Shown piece by piece: positions 26,358-35,854 of a stretch of 64,000 nucleotides of DNA (the first letter of the stretch is position 1; each line of letters opens with the position of its first letter). Source of the stretch: Streptomyces sp. ERV7 (lineage in GTDB: Bacteria > Actinomycetota > Actinomycetes > Streptomycetales > Streptomycetaceae). The stretch spans positions 888,001-952,000 of the forward strand of contig NZ_LYOY01000051.1 in assembly GCF_001653515.1 (NCBI RefSeq), in the 5' to 3' direction. The notes under the pieces are model-generated. The model searched no databases, was not told where the DNA came from, and saw only the letters and a program-made list of their open reading frames with translations. The position numbers and the translations under genes are program-made.

Positions 26358-27542
26358 ATGCCGCTCGTCGACCTGCGCGACCACGAGGACTTCACCGCCA
26401 ACCCGTATCCGTACTACGCGAAGTTGCGCGCGGAGGGGCCGGTGCACCGCGTCCGCACCCCCGAGATCGACGAGGTCTGGCTGATCGTCGGGCACGAGGA
26501 GGCGCGGGCCGCGCTCGCCGACGGCCGCTTCTCCAAGGACTGGCGGGCGATCGCCGAAGAGCCCGACGAGTTCGCCGCGGTCAGCGCCAACATGCTGGAC
26601 TCGGACCCGCCGCAGCACACCCGGCTGCGCAAGCTGGTGGCGCGCGAGTTCACCGCGCGCCGGATCGAGGGGCTGCGCCCGCGCGTCCAGGAGATCACCG
26701 ACGGTCTGCTCGACACCATGCTGGCCGCCCCCGGCCACACGGCCGACCTGGTCGACTCGTTCGCCTTCCCGCTGCCGATGACGGTCATCTGCGAACTCCT
26801 CGGCGTACCGGACCTGGACCGGGAGACCTTCCGCAGGCTCTCCAACGAGGCCGTCGCCCCCACCGAGAACGACGGGACCAACGCCTCCGCCCTGGAGATG
26901 GGCGCCTATCTGGTCGAGCTCATCGAGGACAAGCGCGCCACCCGCCCCGCCGGCGACCTGATGAGCGCCCTCATCCGCACCCGGCACGAGGACGGCGACC
27001 AGCTGTCCCCGGACGAGCTCATCGGCATGGCCTTCCTGCTGCTCGTCGCGGGCCACGAGACCACCGTCAACCTCATCTCCAACGGGGTACGGGCGCTGCT
27101 CGGCCACCCGGAGCAACTGGCCGCGCTGCGCGCCGACTTCGACGGTCTCATCGACGGGGCGATCGAGGAGATGCTGCGCTACGACGGCCCGGTGGAGACG
27201 GCCACGTACCGCTTCGCGCGCGAGGACGTCGAATGCGGCGGAACCGTCATCCCGGCCGGGGCGCCCGTCCTGGTCGGCCTCGCCTCCGCCGGGCGCGACC
27301 CGGCCCGCTACCCCGACCCGGACCGCTTCGACATCCGCCGCGCCCCGCAGAGCCACCTCGGCTTCGGCCACGGCATCCACCACTGCCTGGGCGCCCCGCT
27401 CGCCCGGATGGAGGGCCGCATCGCGGTCCGTACGCTCCTGGAACGGGCCCCCGGTCTCGAACTCGCCGGGGGCGAGGGGCCGTTGGAGTGGCTGCCCGGG
27501 ATGCTCATCCGGGGTGTGCGCCATCTGCCCGTGCGCTGGTGA
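26358..27542 (+). CDS. Cytochrome P450 (CYP107-like), copy 1
   Basis: A 394-residue soluble bacterial P450. Visible motifs are the I-helix VAGHETTVN (acid/threonine pair for O2 activation), the K-helix EEMLRYDGPVE (ExxR) and the haem loop FGHGIHHCLGAPLAR with Cys343 as thiolate ligand. GGAGGGGG lies upstream of the ATG. It follows the two-component pair on the same strand and is a close relative of the P450 at 28424. No ferredoxin gene is adjacent, so electrons must come from elsewhere. The substrate is unknown; CYP107 members act on macrolides and many other scaffolds. Confidence 0.93.
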   Translation: MPLVDLRDHEDFTANPYPYYAKLRAEGPVHRVRTPEIDEVWLIVGHEEARAALADGRFSKDWRAIAEEPDEFAAVSANMLDSDPPQHTRLRKLVAREFTARRIEGLRPRVQEITDGLLDTMLAAPGHTADLVDSFAFPLPMTVICELLGVPDLDRETFRRLSNEAVAPTENDGTNASALEMGAYLVELIEDKRATRPAGDLMSALIRTRHEDGDQLSPDELIGMAFLLLVAGHETTVNLISNGVRALLGHPEQLAALRADFDGLIDGAIEEMLRYDGPVETATYRFAREDVECGGTVIPAGAPVLVGLASAGRDPARYPDPDRFDIRRAPQSHLGFGHGIHHCLGAPLARMEGRIAVRTLLERAPGLELAGGEGPLEWLPGMLIRGVRHLPVRW

Positions 27543-27552
27543 GGCGCGGCAC

Positions 27553-28329
27553 TCACGCCTCGCGGGCCGCCGCCGCCCTGCGGCGGTGCTCACCGCGCAG
27601 CACCAGGCCCGGCCACTCGTCCCCGTGGGCGCCGCACGCCGAGACCGACCACAGCGACCACTGCTGCGGCACCGAGTAGTACGGCACCAGCATCCGCGCG
27701 GTGCGCCGCCGGGACACCTTCACCGGGACCAGCGCGGGCAGCACGTCCGGCCGCTCGCCCGCCAGGATCGCCTTGCGGCAGGACGGGCAGGCGGGACGGC
27801 GGTCGGCCGCCGCCTCGCGCGGCCCGGTGCGGCGCCGGGCCCGTTCGCGGTGCTGCTTGCGCGCGGGCGGCCCGCCGCTCTCGGCCGCCGTGTGCAGCGG
27901 GTTGTACCAGCAGCGCTCGGGCGGCCTGGGCGCCGGCTGCCCCGTGCGGCGGGCGTGCAGCGCGGCGAACCGGACCAGGGCGCGCTCGGCCAGCACCGCG
28001 GCGGCGGCCAGGTCCGGCAGATCGGCCGCCTCGTCCAGGAGCTTGCCCGCGGCCTGGAAGGCGTCGAGCACCCATGTGTAGTCGTGCTCGTCCCGTGCGT
28101 CCCCGCCGGGCCCCGGCGCGTCCGGACCGCCCGCCCCGACCGGGAGTTCGGCCGCCCGCAGCACGTCGCCGACGGCCGTGACACGGGCCGCCACGAGCCG
28201 TTCGAGGCGCGCGCGGGCCGTCTCCCACTCGTCGAGGATCCGCTGCTGCTCCTCCTTCGACGGTTCCCACGCCCGCTGTGCGGGCATGCCCGGACGCAGC
28301 ACCCCCATGAACCACCAACGCTTCAGCAC
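27553..28329 (-). CDS. Conserved Streptomyces hypothetical with single CxxC
   Basis: A 258-residue protein I cannot assign. It starts with MLKRWWFMGVLRPGMPAQ, is helical through about residue 130 (EEQQRILDEWETARARLERL), and has a basic central stretch ARKQHRERARRR. Next comes CPSCRKAILAGERPDVLPAL, a possible half zinc site, and an aromatic segment VPYYSVPQQWSLWS. The GTG at 28329 follows GGGGAGG closely. It lies convergent between two P450 genes, ending 10 bp from the first. There is no signal peptide or clear catalytic motif. Confidence 0.7.
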   Translation of the reverse strand: MLKRWWFMGVLRPGMPAQRAWEPSKEEQQRILDEWETARARLERLVAARVTAVGDVLRAAELPVGAGGPDAPGPGGDARDEHDYTWVLDAFQAAGKLLDEAADLPDLAAAAVLAERALVRFAALHARRTGQPAPRPPERCWYNPLHTAAESGGPPARKQHRERARRRTGPREAAADRRPACPSCRKAILAGERPDVLPALVPVKVSRRRTARMLVPYYSVPQQWSLWSVSACGAHGDEWPGLVLRGEHRRRAAAAREA

Positions 28330-28423
28330 CGCGCCTCCCCTCGCCGCGACCAGGGTAGAAGCCCTTGAAGCTACTGGAGAGTCAGGGTGAGCGCTCCGTC
28401 ACGACGCCCTGAAAGGAACCTCG

Positions 28424-29635
28424 TTGACCAGCGATGCCACAGAGGACGCCGTCGTCGACCTCGCCGCTCTCGGTGACGGCTTCACCCGCGACCCCTACCC
28501 GGTCTACGCCGGGCTGCGCGAGCGCGGCCCGGTGCACCGCGTCCGGATGCCCGAGGGCGCCGACGCCTGGCTCGTCGTCGGCTACGAGGCGGGCCGCGCC
28601 GCGCTCGCCGACCCGCGCCTGTCCAAGGAGTGGCGCAACGCCGCACCCGGCCTCGGGGTGCGGCACATAGCCTCCGGCACCACCGTGCTCAGCTCCGACG
28701 CCCCCGCTCACACCCGGCTGCGCAAGCTGGTGAGCAGGGAGTTCACCCCGCGCCGGGTCGAGCTGCTCGCCCCGCGGGTCCAGCGGACGACCGACGCGCT
28801 GCTGGACGCGATGCTCAAGCGGCCGGACCGCCGGGCGGACCTCGTCGAGGCGCTCTCCTTCCCGCTGCCGATCACCGTCATCGGCGATCTGCTCGGCGTG
28901 CCGGACTTCGACCGGGACAGCTTCCGCCAGTGGTCCAACACCGCGGTCTCCGCGCCCGCCCTGGCGGACCGGATGGCCGCGGCCGGGGCCATGAGGGAGT
29001 ATCTGACCGCGCTCCTGGAGAGCAAGCGCGAGCGGCCCGGCGACGACCTGATGAGCGCGCTCATCACCACCGCCGACGAGGACGGCGACCGCCTCTCCGG
29101 CCCCGAACTGCTCGGCATGGCCTGGCTGCTCCTGGTCGCGGGCCACGAGACGACGGTCAACCTGATCTCCAACGGCGTCCTCGCGCTGCTCGGCCATCCG
29201 GAGCAACTGGCCGCGCTGCGGGCCGACTTCGACGGGCTCATCGACAACGCGGTGGAGGAGATGCTGCGCTACGACGGCCCGGTGGAGACCCCGACGTACC
29301 GCTTCACCACCGAACCGGTCGACCTCGGCGGCACGGTCGTGCCCGGCGGCGGACAGCTGGTCCTGGTCGCCATGGCCGACGCCAACCGGGACCCGGCCCG
29401 CTACCCCGAGCCGTCCCGCTTCGACATCCGGCGCGACGCGCGCGGCCATGTGGCGTTCGGGCACGGCATCCACTACTGCCTGGGCGCGCCGCTGGCCCGC
29501 CTTGAGGCGCGCATCGCGATCCGCTCGCTCCTGGACCGCTGCCCGGACCTGGCGCTCGACATCCATCCGGCGGCGCTGACCTGGCGTTCGGGGCTGCTGG
29601 TGCGCGGCCCGCAGAGCCTGCCGGTGCGCTGGTGA
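28424..29635 (+). CDS. Cytochrome P450 (CYP107-like), copy 2
   Basis: A 403-residue P450 with the same layout as the one at 26358: VAGHETTVN in the I-helix, EEMLRYDGPVE in the K-helix, and FGHGIHYCLGAPLAR with Cys352. The pair share long identical blocks (for example ADFDGLID), indicating a local duplication. The TTG start at 28424 is supported by GAAAGGAA five bases upstream; no ATG or GTG with a site is available. It is separated from copy 1 by a gene on the other strand, so it needs its own promoter. Substrate unknown. Confidence 0.93.
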   Translation: MTSDATEDAVVDLAALGDGFTRDPYPVYAGLRERGPVHRVRMPEGADAWLVVGYEAGRAALADPRLSKEWRNAAPGLGVRHIASGTTVLSSDAPAHTRLRKLVSREFTPRRVELLAPRVQRTTDALLDAMLKRPDRRADLVEALSFPLPITVIGDLLGVPDFDRDSFRQWSNTAVSAPALADRMAAAGAMREYLTALLESKRERPGDDLMSALITTADEDGDRLSGPELLGMAWLLLVAGHETTVNLISNGVLALLGHPEQLAALRADFDGLIDNAVEEMLRYDGPVETPTYRFTTEPVDLGGTVVPGGGQLVLVAMADANRDPARYPEPSRFDIRRDARGHVAFGHGIHYCLGAPLARLEARIAIRSLLDRCPDLALDIHPAALTWRSGLLVRGPQSLPVRW

Positions 29636-29666
29636 GCCCGGGTCGGTGAACCTCGGGGGATGAGCC

Positions 29667-30665
29667 TCAGCCGGTGAACTCCGCGACGGCCACCGGGCGG
29701 CGCTCGTGCCGCGAGCGCTCGCACGCCTCCGCGACGCGCAGCGCGTGCAGCGCCTCCCGGCCGTCGCAGGGGTTCGCCAGCTCGCCCCGTACGACCCGTA
29801 CGAAGGCGTCGAGCTCGGCCCGGTAGGCGGGGGCGAACCGCTCCAGGAAGCCGGGCCAGGGCTTCGCGGGGGGCTCGGGCGCGCCCGGCTCGGCCGAGGT
29901 CAGCGGGGTGCGCTCGCCGAGCCCCACGGCCACCTGGTCGAGGTCCCCGGCCAGCTCCATCCGTACGTCGTACCCGGCGCCGTTGCACCGGGTCGCCGTC
30001 GCCGTGGCGAGGGTGCCGTCGTCGAGGGTGAGGAGGGCCGCGGCCGTGGCGACGTCCCCGGCCTCGCGGAACATCGCGGGCCCCGCGTCCGAACCGGTCG
30101 CGTACACCTCGACGACCTCGCGGCCGGTCACCCACCGCAGACTGTCGAAGTCATGGACCAGGCAGTCCCGGTAGAGCCCGCCGGAGAGCGGCAGATACGC
30201 GGCGGGCGGCGGCGCCGGGTCCGAGGTGACGGCCCGTACGGTGTGCAGCCGCCCGAGCCCGCCGGACCGCACGCGCTCGCGGGCCGCCGCGTACCCGGCG
30301 TCGAAGCGCCGCATGAACCCGATCTGGAGGACCGTGCCCGCGCTCTCGACCTCGTCGAGGGCCGCCAGTGTGCCGGCCAGGTCCAGGGCGATCGGTTTCT
30401 CGCAGAAGGCGGGGAGGCCCGCCCGGGCCGCGCGGGCGATCAGGCCGGCGTGCGCGGCGGTCGCCGAGGCGATCACCACCGCGTCCGGCCCGGCCGCGAA
30501 GAGCTGGTCGACCGTGGCGGCCGCGGCCCCGGTCCGCGCGGCCGCCACGGCGGCCCGCTCGGGGTCGGCGTCGGCGACGACGAGCTCGGTGACCGAGGGG
30601 TGGCCGGCCAGCACCTCCGCGTGGAAGGTGCCGATACGTCCCGTTCCGATGAGTCCGATACGCAT
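29667..30665 (-). CDS. iolG: Inositol 2-dehydrogenase-like Gfo/Idh/MocA oxidoreductase
   Basis: A 332-residue NAD(P)-dependent sugar or cyclitol dehydrogenase. The Rossmann start is RIGLIGTGRIGTFHAEVL. The CEKPIALDLAG motif holds the catalytic lysine, and the active-site segment RDCLVHDFDSLRWVTG holds the aspartate and histidine expected of inositol dehydrogenases. The ATG at 30665 is preferred because the Rossmann fold begins at residue 2; there is no clear ribosome site. Divergent from a GntR regulator and close to a sugar ABC transporter, so it probably oxidises myo-inositol or a related sugar imported by that system. The specific substrate is inferred. Confidence 0.82.
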   Translation of the reverse strand: MRIGLIGTGRIGTFHAEVLAGHPSVTELVVADADPERAAVAAARTGAAAATVDQLFAAGPDAVVIASATAAHAGLIARAARAGLPAFCEKPIALDLAGTLAALDEVESAGTVLQIGFMRRFDAGYAAARERVRSGGLGRLHTVRAVTSDPAPPPAAYLPLSGGLYRDCLVHDFDSLRWVTGREVVEVYATGSDAGPAMFREAGDVATAAALLTLDDGTLATATATRCNGAGYDVRMELAGDLDQVAVGLGERTPLTSAEPGAPEPPAKPWPGFLERFAPAYRAELDAFVRVVRGELANPCDGREALHALRVAEACERSRHERRPVAVAEFTG

Positions 30666-30703
30666 GGCCAAAAGGTGACGGTGCCGGATCGTCCTGTCAA
30701 GAG

Positions 30704-30718
30704 TTTGTCCTGACAATC
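30704..30718. promoter_or_regulatory. Operator candidate TTTGTCC-N-GACA between iolG and gntR
   Basis: TTTGTCCTGACAATC contains TTGTC-CT-GACAA. A reverse-oriented match, TTTGTCCGAACATTC, lies at 31588-31602 in front of the ABC operon (12 of 15 identical). Both sit beside genes likely controlled by the GntR protein encoded between them. Confidence 0.5.
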
Positions 30719-30766
30719 AGACTTCACGACTTCCCGTCAACATGGCCCGCGCACTACGCTCACCCC

Positions 30767-31540
30767 GTGTCCAAGCAGCCCAGAACCGTGCCGGATCCCG
30801 CCGTGCCGCTCCAGCTCAGCGTGGACCGCACCAGCCCGGTCCCGCTCTACTTCCAGCTGTCCCAGCAGCTGGAGGCGGCCATCGAGCGCGGCACCCTCAC
30901 GCCCGGCAGCCTCCTCGGCAACGAGATCGACCTCGCGGGCCGCCTCGGCCTGTCCCGCCCCACCGTCCGCCAGGCCATCCAGGCCCTGGTCGACAAGGGT
31001 CTGCTGGTGCGGCGCAGAGGCGTCGGCACCCAGGTGGTGCACAGCCAGGTCAAGCGCCCGCTGGAGCTGAGCAGCCTCTACGACGACCTGGAGGCGGCCG
31101 GGCAGAAGCCCGCCACCAAGGTGCTGCGCAACACCGTGGAACCGGCCACCGCGGAGGTGGCGGCGGCCCTCGGCGTGGCCGAGGGCGACGATGTCCACCT
31201 GGTGGAGCGGCTGCGGTACGCGCACGGCGAGCCGATGGCCGAGCTGCGCAACTACCTGCCCACCGGGCTGCTGGCGCTCGACACGCCGCTGCTTGAGACC
31301 ACCGGCCTGTACCGGCTGATGCGCGGCGCGGGGATCACCCTGCACAGCGCCCGGCAGTCGGTGGGGGCGCGGGCCGCCACCGCCGCCGAGGCCGGGCTGC
31401 TCGCCGAGACCGAGGGCGCGCCGCTGCTGACCATGCAGCGCACCACCTTCGACGACACCGGGCGGGCCGTGGAGTTCGGCACCCACATCTACCGGGCCTC
31501 GCGGTACGCCTTCGAGTTCCAGCTGCTCGTACGGCCGTGA
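30767..31540 (+). CDS. GntR/HutC-family transcriptional regulator
   Basis: A 257-residue repressor-type regulator. The winged HTH lies at about residues 25-90 (LYFQLSQQLEAAIERGTL, EIDLAGRLGLSRPTVRQAI, LLVRRRGVGTQV). The UTRA ligand-binding domain follows (about 105-250) with YDDLEAAGQKP and ending HIYRASRYAFEFQLLV. The GTG at 30767 comes shortly after TACGCT (30755-30760), so it is likely leaderless. It stands between the iolG-like gene and the sugar ABC operon, both with a similar candidate operator, and probably senses an inositol or sugar derivative. Confidence 0.9.
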   Translation: MSKQPRTVPDPAVPLQLSVDRTSPVPLYFQLSQQLEAAIERGTLTPGSLLGNEIDLAGRLGLSRPTVRQAIQALVDKGLLVRRRGVGTQVVHSQVKRPLELSSLYDDLEAAGQKPATKVLRNTVEPATAEVAAALGVAEGDDVHLVERLRYAHGEPMAELRNYLPTGLLALDTPLLETTGLYRLMRGAGITLHSARQSVGARAATAAEAGLLAETEGAPLLTMQRTTFDDTGRAVEFGTHIYRASRYAFEFQLLVRP

Positions 31541-31587
31541 TCCGCGCGGCGGTCCCGGGCGCGCCCCCGGCCGCGATCGCCGCGTAA

Positions 31588-31629
31588 GAATGTTCGGACA
31601 AAGTATTGACGCGTCCGTCCGTACGCCGC
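31588..31629 (+). promoter_or_regulatory. Promoter and operator of the sugar ABC operon
   Basis: TTGACG (31606-31611), 18 bp spacer, TAGAAC gives a moderate promoter. The operator candidate GAATGTTCGGACAAA (31588-31602) abuts the -35 box and repeats, in reverse, the motif at 30704. Confidence 0.5.
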
Positions 31630-31677
31630 TAGAACTCACGTGCCGCGATCCGGCGGCCCAGGCGGAAGGCGGACCCC

Positions 31678-32691
31678 ATGCGCATACCCCGCACGGCAGC
31701 CACGGCGACGGCGGTCGCCGCGGCCCTCGCACTCACGGTCGCCGGATGCAGCGGCTCGGGCGGCAAGGACTCCGAGGACAAGGGCGACGACAGCGCCTCG
31801 GGCGGCAAGGGCGTCTCCACTCCCCGGATGAAAGTCGCGATGATCACCCATTCGGGCGAGGGCGACACCTTCTGGGACATCGTCCAGAGCGGCGCGAAAC
31901 AGGCCGCGGCCAAGGACAACGTCGACTTCCTGTACTCGGCCAACAAGGAGGGCCAGCAGCAGTCGCAGCTGATCCAGGCGGCCATCGACCAGAAGGTCGA
32001 CGGGATCGTGGTCACCCTGGCCAAGCCCGAGGCCGTCCGGGACGTCGTCAAGAAGGCGGTCGCGGCGGGCATCCCGGTCGTCACCGTCAACTCCGGCGCC
32101 CAGTACTCCAAGGAGCTCGGCGCGCTCGGCCACATCGGCCAGGACGAGGGCGTCGCGGGCGAGGCGGTCGGCGAGCAGCTGAACGCGGGCGGCCGGAAGA
32201 AGGCCGTCTGCGTCATCCACGAGCAGGGCAACGTGTCGCTGGAAGAGCGCTGTGCCGGGGTGAAGAAGACCTTCAAGGGCTCGGTGGAGAACCTGAACGT
32301 CGACGGGACCAACACGCCCGCAGCGACGTCCTCCATCGAGGCGAAACTCCAGGCGGGCTCCGGGGGAACGGCCATCGACGCGGTGGTCACCCTCGGCGCG
32401 CCGATGGCGGCCGCCGCGGTCAAGGCCAAGGGCGACGCGGGCAGCTCCGCCGAGGTCGACACCTTCGACCTCAACGCCGCCGTGATCAAGCAGTTCAAGG
32501 CCGAGGAGATCGGCTTCGCGGTCGACCAGCAACCCTATCTCCAGGGGTATCTCGCGGTCGACGAACTGTGGCTCCACAAGACCAACGGCAACATCGTCGG
32601 CGGCGGCAGGCCGGTCCTCACCGGGCCCGCGATCGTCACCGAGAAGGACGTGCCGGCGCTGGAGAAGTACACCGCTCGCGGTACCCGATGA
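31678..32691 (+). CDS. Sugar ABC transporter substrate-binding lipoprotein 1
   Basis: A 337-residue lipoprotein of the ribose/inositol-type (periplasmic-binding-protein I fold) family. The signal ends in a lipobox LTVAGC. The ligand domain contains MKVAMITHSGEGDTFWD, AIDQKVDGIVVTLAKPEAV, IPVVTVNSG and GFAVDQQPYLQGYLAVD, the last typical of the hinge strand. First gene of an operon with a second, very similar binding protein, a permease and an ATPase. The divergent iolG-like gene makes inositol a reasonable guess; glucose-like sugars are also possible given the downstream ROK kinase. Confidence 0.9.
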   Translation: MRIPRTAATATAVAAALALTVAGCSGSGGKDSEDKGDDSASGGKGVSTPRMKVAMITHSGEGDTFWDIVQSGAKQAAAKDNVDFLYSANKEGQQQSQLIQAAIDQKVDGIVVTLAKPEAVRDVVKKAVAAGIPVVTVNSGAQYSKELGALGHIGQDEGVAGEAVGEQLNAGGRKKAVCVIHEQGNVSLEERCAGVKKTFKGSVENLNVDGTNTPAATSSIEAKLQAGSGGTAIDAVVTLGAPMAAAAVKAKGDAGSSAEVDTFDLNAAVIKQFKAEEIGFAVDQQPYLQGYLAVDELWLHKTNGNIVGGGRPVLTGPAIVTEKDVPALEKYTARGTR

Positions 32692-32789
32692 TCCGCCGCC
32701 GACCTGATGTGACCCATACTTGGGCGGCCGGGGCAGGTCCGCACCAGTCCCGGTCGCACCTGGGAGTACAGCAAGAGGAGCACGGCGTC

Positions 32790-33803
32790 GTGGCAAGGGT
32801 TCGGACAGGGGTACGCGCGGTGGGCGCGGTGCTGGCGGCGGTGCTCGGAGCTTCCCTGGTGGGATGCAGCAGTACCGGGGGCAAGCGCGCCGAGGACGCG
32901 CGCAAGGCCGCCTCGGCACAGGGCAAGGCGGCGGTGAACACCCCCCGCTGGAAGGTCGCCATGATCACCCACTCGGGCGACGGCGACACCTTCTGGGACA
33001 TCGTCCAGAGCGGCGCCAAGCAGGCCGCCGTCAAGGACAACATCGACTTCCTGTACTCGCACAGCGACCAGGGCCAGCAGCAGGCGCAGTTCGTGCAGGC
33101 GGCCATCGACCAGAGGGTCGACGGGATCGTCGTCACGCTCGCGAAGCCGGACGCGATGAAGGACGTCGTCGCCAAGGCCGCCAAGGCCGGCATCCCGGTG
33201 ATCACGGTGAACTCGGGCTCCGAGAAGTCCAAGGACTTCGGCGCGCTCACCCACATCGGCCAGGACGAGACCATCGCGGGCGAGGCCGTCGGCGAGGAGC
33301 TCAACAAGCGCGGCAAGAAGAAGGCGCTCTGTGTCCTGCACGAGCAGGGCAACGTCGGCCACGAGCAGCGCTGCGCGGGCACCAAGAAGACCTTCAAGGG
33401 CGACCTGCAGAACCTCTACGTCACGGGTACCAACATGCCCGACGTCCAGTCCTCCATCGAGGCCAAGCTCCAGGCGGACAAGTCCATCGACTCCGTGGTC
33501 ACCCTCGGCGCGCCCTTCGCGGACACCGCCGTCAAGGCCAGGAACTCCGCGGGCAGCTCCGCCGAGGTCGACACCTTCGACCTCAACGCCAAGGTCGCGG
33601 CCGAGCTCAAGGACGGCACCCTCGGCTTCGCGGTCGACCAGCAGCCCTACCTCCAGGGGTACGAGGCCGTGGACCTGCTCTGGCTCTACAAGTACAACGG
33701 CGATGTGCTCGGCGGCGGGCTGCCGGTGCTGACCGGACCTCAGATCATCACCAAGGACGCGGCCGCAAAGCTGGAGGACTACACGAAGCGGGGGACCCGA
33801 TGA
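32790..33803 (+). CDS. Sugar ABC transporter substrate-binding lipoprotein 2
   Basis: A 337-residue close paralog of the preceding protein, sharing long blocks such as VAMITHSG-GDTFWDIVQSG and SSAEVDTFDLNA. The lipobox is ASLVGC. The GTG at 32790 follows AGAGGAG by nine bases. The gap of 98 bp before it has CATACTT, a possible internal promoter. The stop overlaps the permease start (ATGA), so this copy is the one tightly coupled to the transporter. The two copies may differ in ligand or be a recent tandem duplication. Confidence 0.88.
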   Translation: MARVRTGVRAVGAVLAAVLGASLVGCSSTGGKRAEDARKAASAQGKAAVNTPRWKVAMITHSGDGDTFWDIVQSGAKQAAVKDNIDFLYSHSDQGQQQAQFVQAAIDQRVDGIVVTLAKPDAMKDVVAKAAKAGIPVITVNSGSEKSKDFGALTHIGQDETIAGEAVGEELNKRGKKKALCVLHEQGNVGHEQRCAGTKKTFKGDLQNLYVTGTNMPDVQSSIEAKLQADKSIDSVVTLGAPFADTAVKARNSAGSSAEVDTFDLNAKVAAELKDGTLGFAVDQQPYLQGYEAVDLLWLYKYNGDVLGGGLPVLTGPQIITKDAAAKLEDYTKRGTR

Positions 33804-34849
33804 CCGCCACAGCACCAGCGCCGGCGCCCGCGAAGGACGAGCGGCTGATCCAGCGGTCGGTGCTGCGCAAGCTGCTCGGCCGCCCGGAGCTCGGCTCGGT
33901 CGTCGGCGCCATCGCCGTCTTCGTCTTCTTCTCCGTCGTCGCGGACAGCTTCCTGCGCGCCTCCAGCCTCTCGACCGTCCTGTACGCGGCGTCGACCATC
34001 GGCATCATGGCGGTGCCGGTGGCGCTGCTGATGATCGGCGGTGAGTTCGACCTGTCGGCCGGTGTGCTGGTGACGACGTCGGCGCTCGTCTCGTCGATGT
34101 TCAGCTACCAGATGACGGCGAACATCTGGGTGGGCATCGGTGTCTCGCTGCTGACCACGCTCGCCCTCGGCGCCTTCAACGGCTTCATGCTGACCCGTAC
34201 CAAACTGCCCAGCTTCATCATCACGCTGGGCACGTTCCTGATGCTGACGGGCCTCAACCTCGGCTTCACCAAGCTGATCAGCGGCACGGTCTCCACCAAG
34301 TCCATCGCCGACATGGAGGGCTTCGCCTCCGCGAAGAAGGTGTTCGCCTCCCAGCTGACCCTCGGCTCGGTCAACCTCAAGGTGACCATCCTGTGGTGGT
34401 TCGGCCTGGTCGCGGTCGCCACCTGGGTCCTGCTGCGCACCCGGTTCGGCAACTGGATCTTCGCGGTCGGCGGCGAGGCCGACGCGGCCCGCGCGGTCGG
34501 CGTGCCGGTCTACAAGACCAAGATCGGCCTGTACATGGGCGTGGCGTTCGCCGCCTGGATCTCCGGCCAGCACCTGCTCTTCTCGTTCGACGTGGTCCAG
34601 TCCGGCGAGGGCGTCGGCAACGAGCTGATCTACATCATCGCGGCCGTCATCGGCGGCTGTCTGATCACCGGCGGCTACGGCTCCGCGATCGGCTCCGCGG
34701 TCGGCGCGTTCATCTTCGGCATGACCAGCAAGGGCATCGTCTACGCCGAGTGGAACCCGGACTGGTTCAAGTTCTTCCTGGGAGCGATGCTCCTGCTGGC
34801 CACCCTGCTCAACGCGTGGGTGCGCAAGCGGGCGGAGGCGACGGCATGA
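33800..34849 (+). CDS. Sugar ABC transporter permease (RbsC-like)
   Basis: A 349-residue inner-membrane permease with about eight to ten hydrophobic segments. It carries the BPD_transp_2 family marks [49 protein letters not shown] (the cytoplasmic loop contacting the ATPase) and [22 protein letters not shown] overlaps both up- and downstream tie it to binding protein 2 and the ATPase. Confidence 0.92.
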   Translation: MTATAPAPAPAKDERLIQRSVLRKLLGRPELGSVVGAIAVFVFFSVVADSFLRASSLSTVLYAASTIGIMAVPVALLMIGGEFDLSAGVLVTTSALVSSMFSYQMTANIWVGIGVSLLTTLALGAFNGFMLTRTKLPSFIITLGTFLMLTGLNLGFTKLISGTVSTKSIADMEGFASAKKVFASQLTLGSVNLKVTILWWFGLVAVATWVLLRTRFGNWIFAVGGEADAARAVGVPVYKTKIGLYMGVAFAAWISGQHLLFSFDVVQSGEGVGNELIYIIAAVIGGCLITGGYGSAIGSAVGAFIFGMTSKGIVYAEWNPDWFKFFLGAMLLLATLLNAWVRKRAEATA

Positions 34850-35682
34850 CGGACGTGACCCTGACCAAGAGCGCCCTCGTGGAGCTCGACGACGTCAGTA
34901 AGTACTACGGCAACATCCGCGCCCTCGAAGGGGTCTCCCTGGAGGTCCACGGCGGCGAGATCACCTGTGTGCTCGGTGACAACGGCGCCGGCAAGTCCAC
35001 CCTCATCAAGATCATCGCGGGGCTGCACCGGCACGACGCCGGGGCCTTCCGCATCGAGGGCGAGGACGTCTCGCTCAGCAACCCGCGCGAGGCGCTCGAC
35101 CGGGGCATCGCCACCGTCTACCAGGACCTCGCGGTCGTCCCGCTGATGCCGGTGTGGCGCAACTTCTTCCTCGGCTCCGAGCCGACCAAGGGCGCGGGGC
35201 CCTTCAAGCGCCTCGACGTCGACCTGATGCGCCGCACCACCCGCTCGGAGCTGCTGCGCATGGGCATCGACCTGCGGGACGTGGACCAGCCCATCGGCAC
35301 CCTGTCGGGCGGCGAGCGCCAGTGCGTGGCGATCGCCCGGGCGGTCTACTTCGGCGCCAAGGTGCTGGTCCTGGACGAGCCCACGGCGGCGCTCGGCGTC
35401 AAGCAGTCCGGCGTCGTGCTCAAGTACGTGGCGGCCGCCCGGGACGCCGGCCTCGGCGTGGTCCTGATCACGCACAACCCGCACCACGCCTATCTGGTCG
35501 GCGACCGCTTCGTGCTGCTCAAGCGCGGCACGATGACCGGCAGCCATCTGCGCACCCAGATCACCTTGGACGAGCTCACCCGCCAGATGGCGGGCGGCAG
35601 CGAGCTGGAGGAGCTCAGCCACGAGCTCCAGCGGGCCCCCGAGCCGCACCTCGGCGGCCGGGCCGCCGACACCGGCAAGTAA
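34846..35682 (+). CDS. Sugar ABC transporter ATP-binding protein (single-domain, FrcA-like)
   Basis: A 278-residue ATPase. Walker A is [10 protein letters not shown], the signature is [15 protein letters not shown], Walker B is [12 protein letters not shown] and the H-loop is LITHNP. It has one nucleotide-binding domain, whereas RbsA/MglA-type partners of such permeases usually have two in about 500 residues; FrcA-type systems also use a single domain. Last gene of the ABC unit, with its start overlapping the permease stop. Confidence 0.92.
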   Translation: MTDVTLTKSALVELDDVSKYYGNIRALEGVSLEVHGGEITCVLGDNGAGKSTLIKIIAGLHRHDAGAFRIEGEDVSLSNPREALDRGIATVYQDLAVVPLMPVWRNFFLGSEPTKGAGPFKRLDVDLMRRTTRSELLRMGIDLRDVDQPIGTLSGGERQCVAIARAVYFGAKVLVLDEPTAALGVKQSGVVLKYVAAARDAGLGVVLITHNPHHAYLVGDRFVLLKRGTMTGSHLRTQITLDELTRQMAGGSELEELSHELQRAPEPHLGGRAADTGK

Positions 35683-35854
35683 CGGCCGGGGCGGTACGGG
35701 CACGCGAGGTCGGGTCCCGGCCGGGGTGGCAGAATCGGGCACGGCGGGCGCCGTCCGCCGCCGGCCACCCCGGCTCCCCGAGACCTCCAGGGACGACACC
35801 AGTCGTGCGAGCACTCCAGGACACCCCCCTCCCTCCGCGAAGGGGTGCGGCCCG

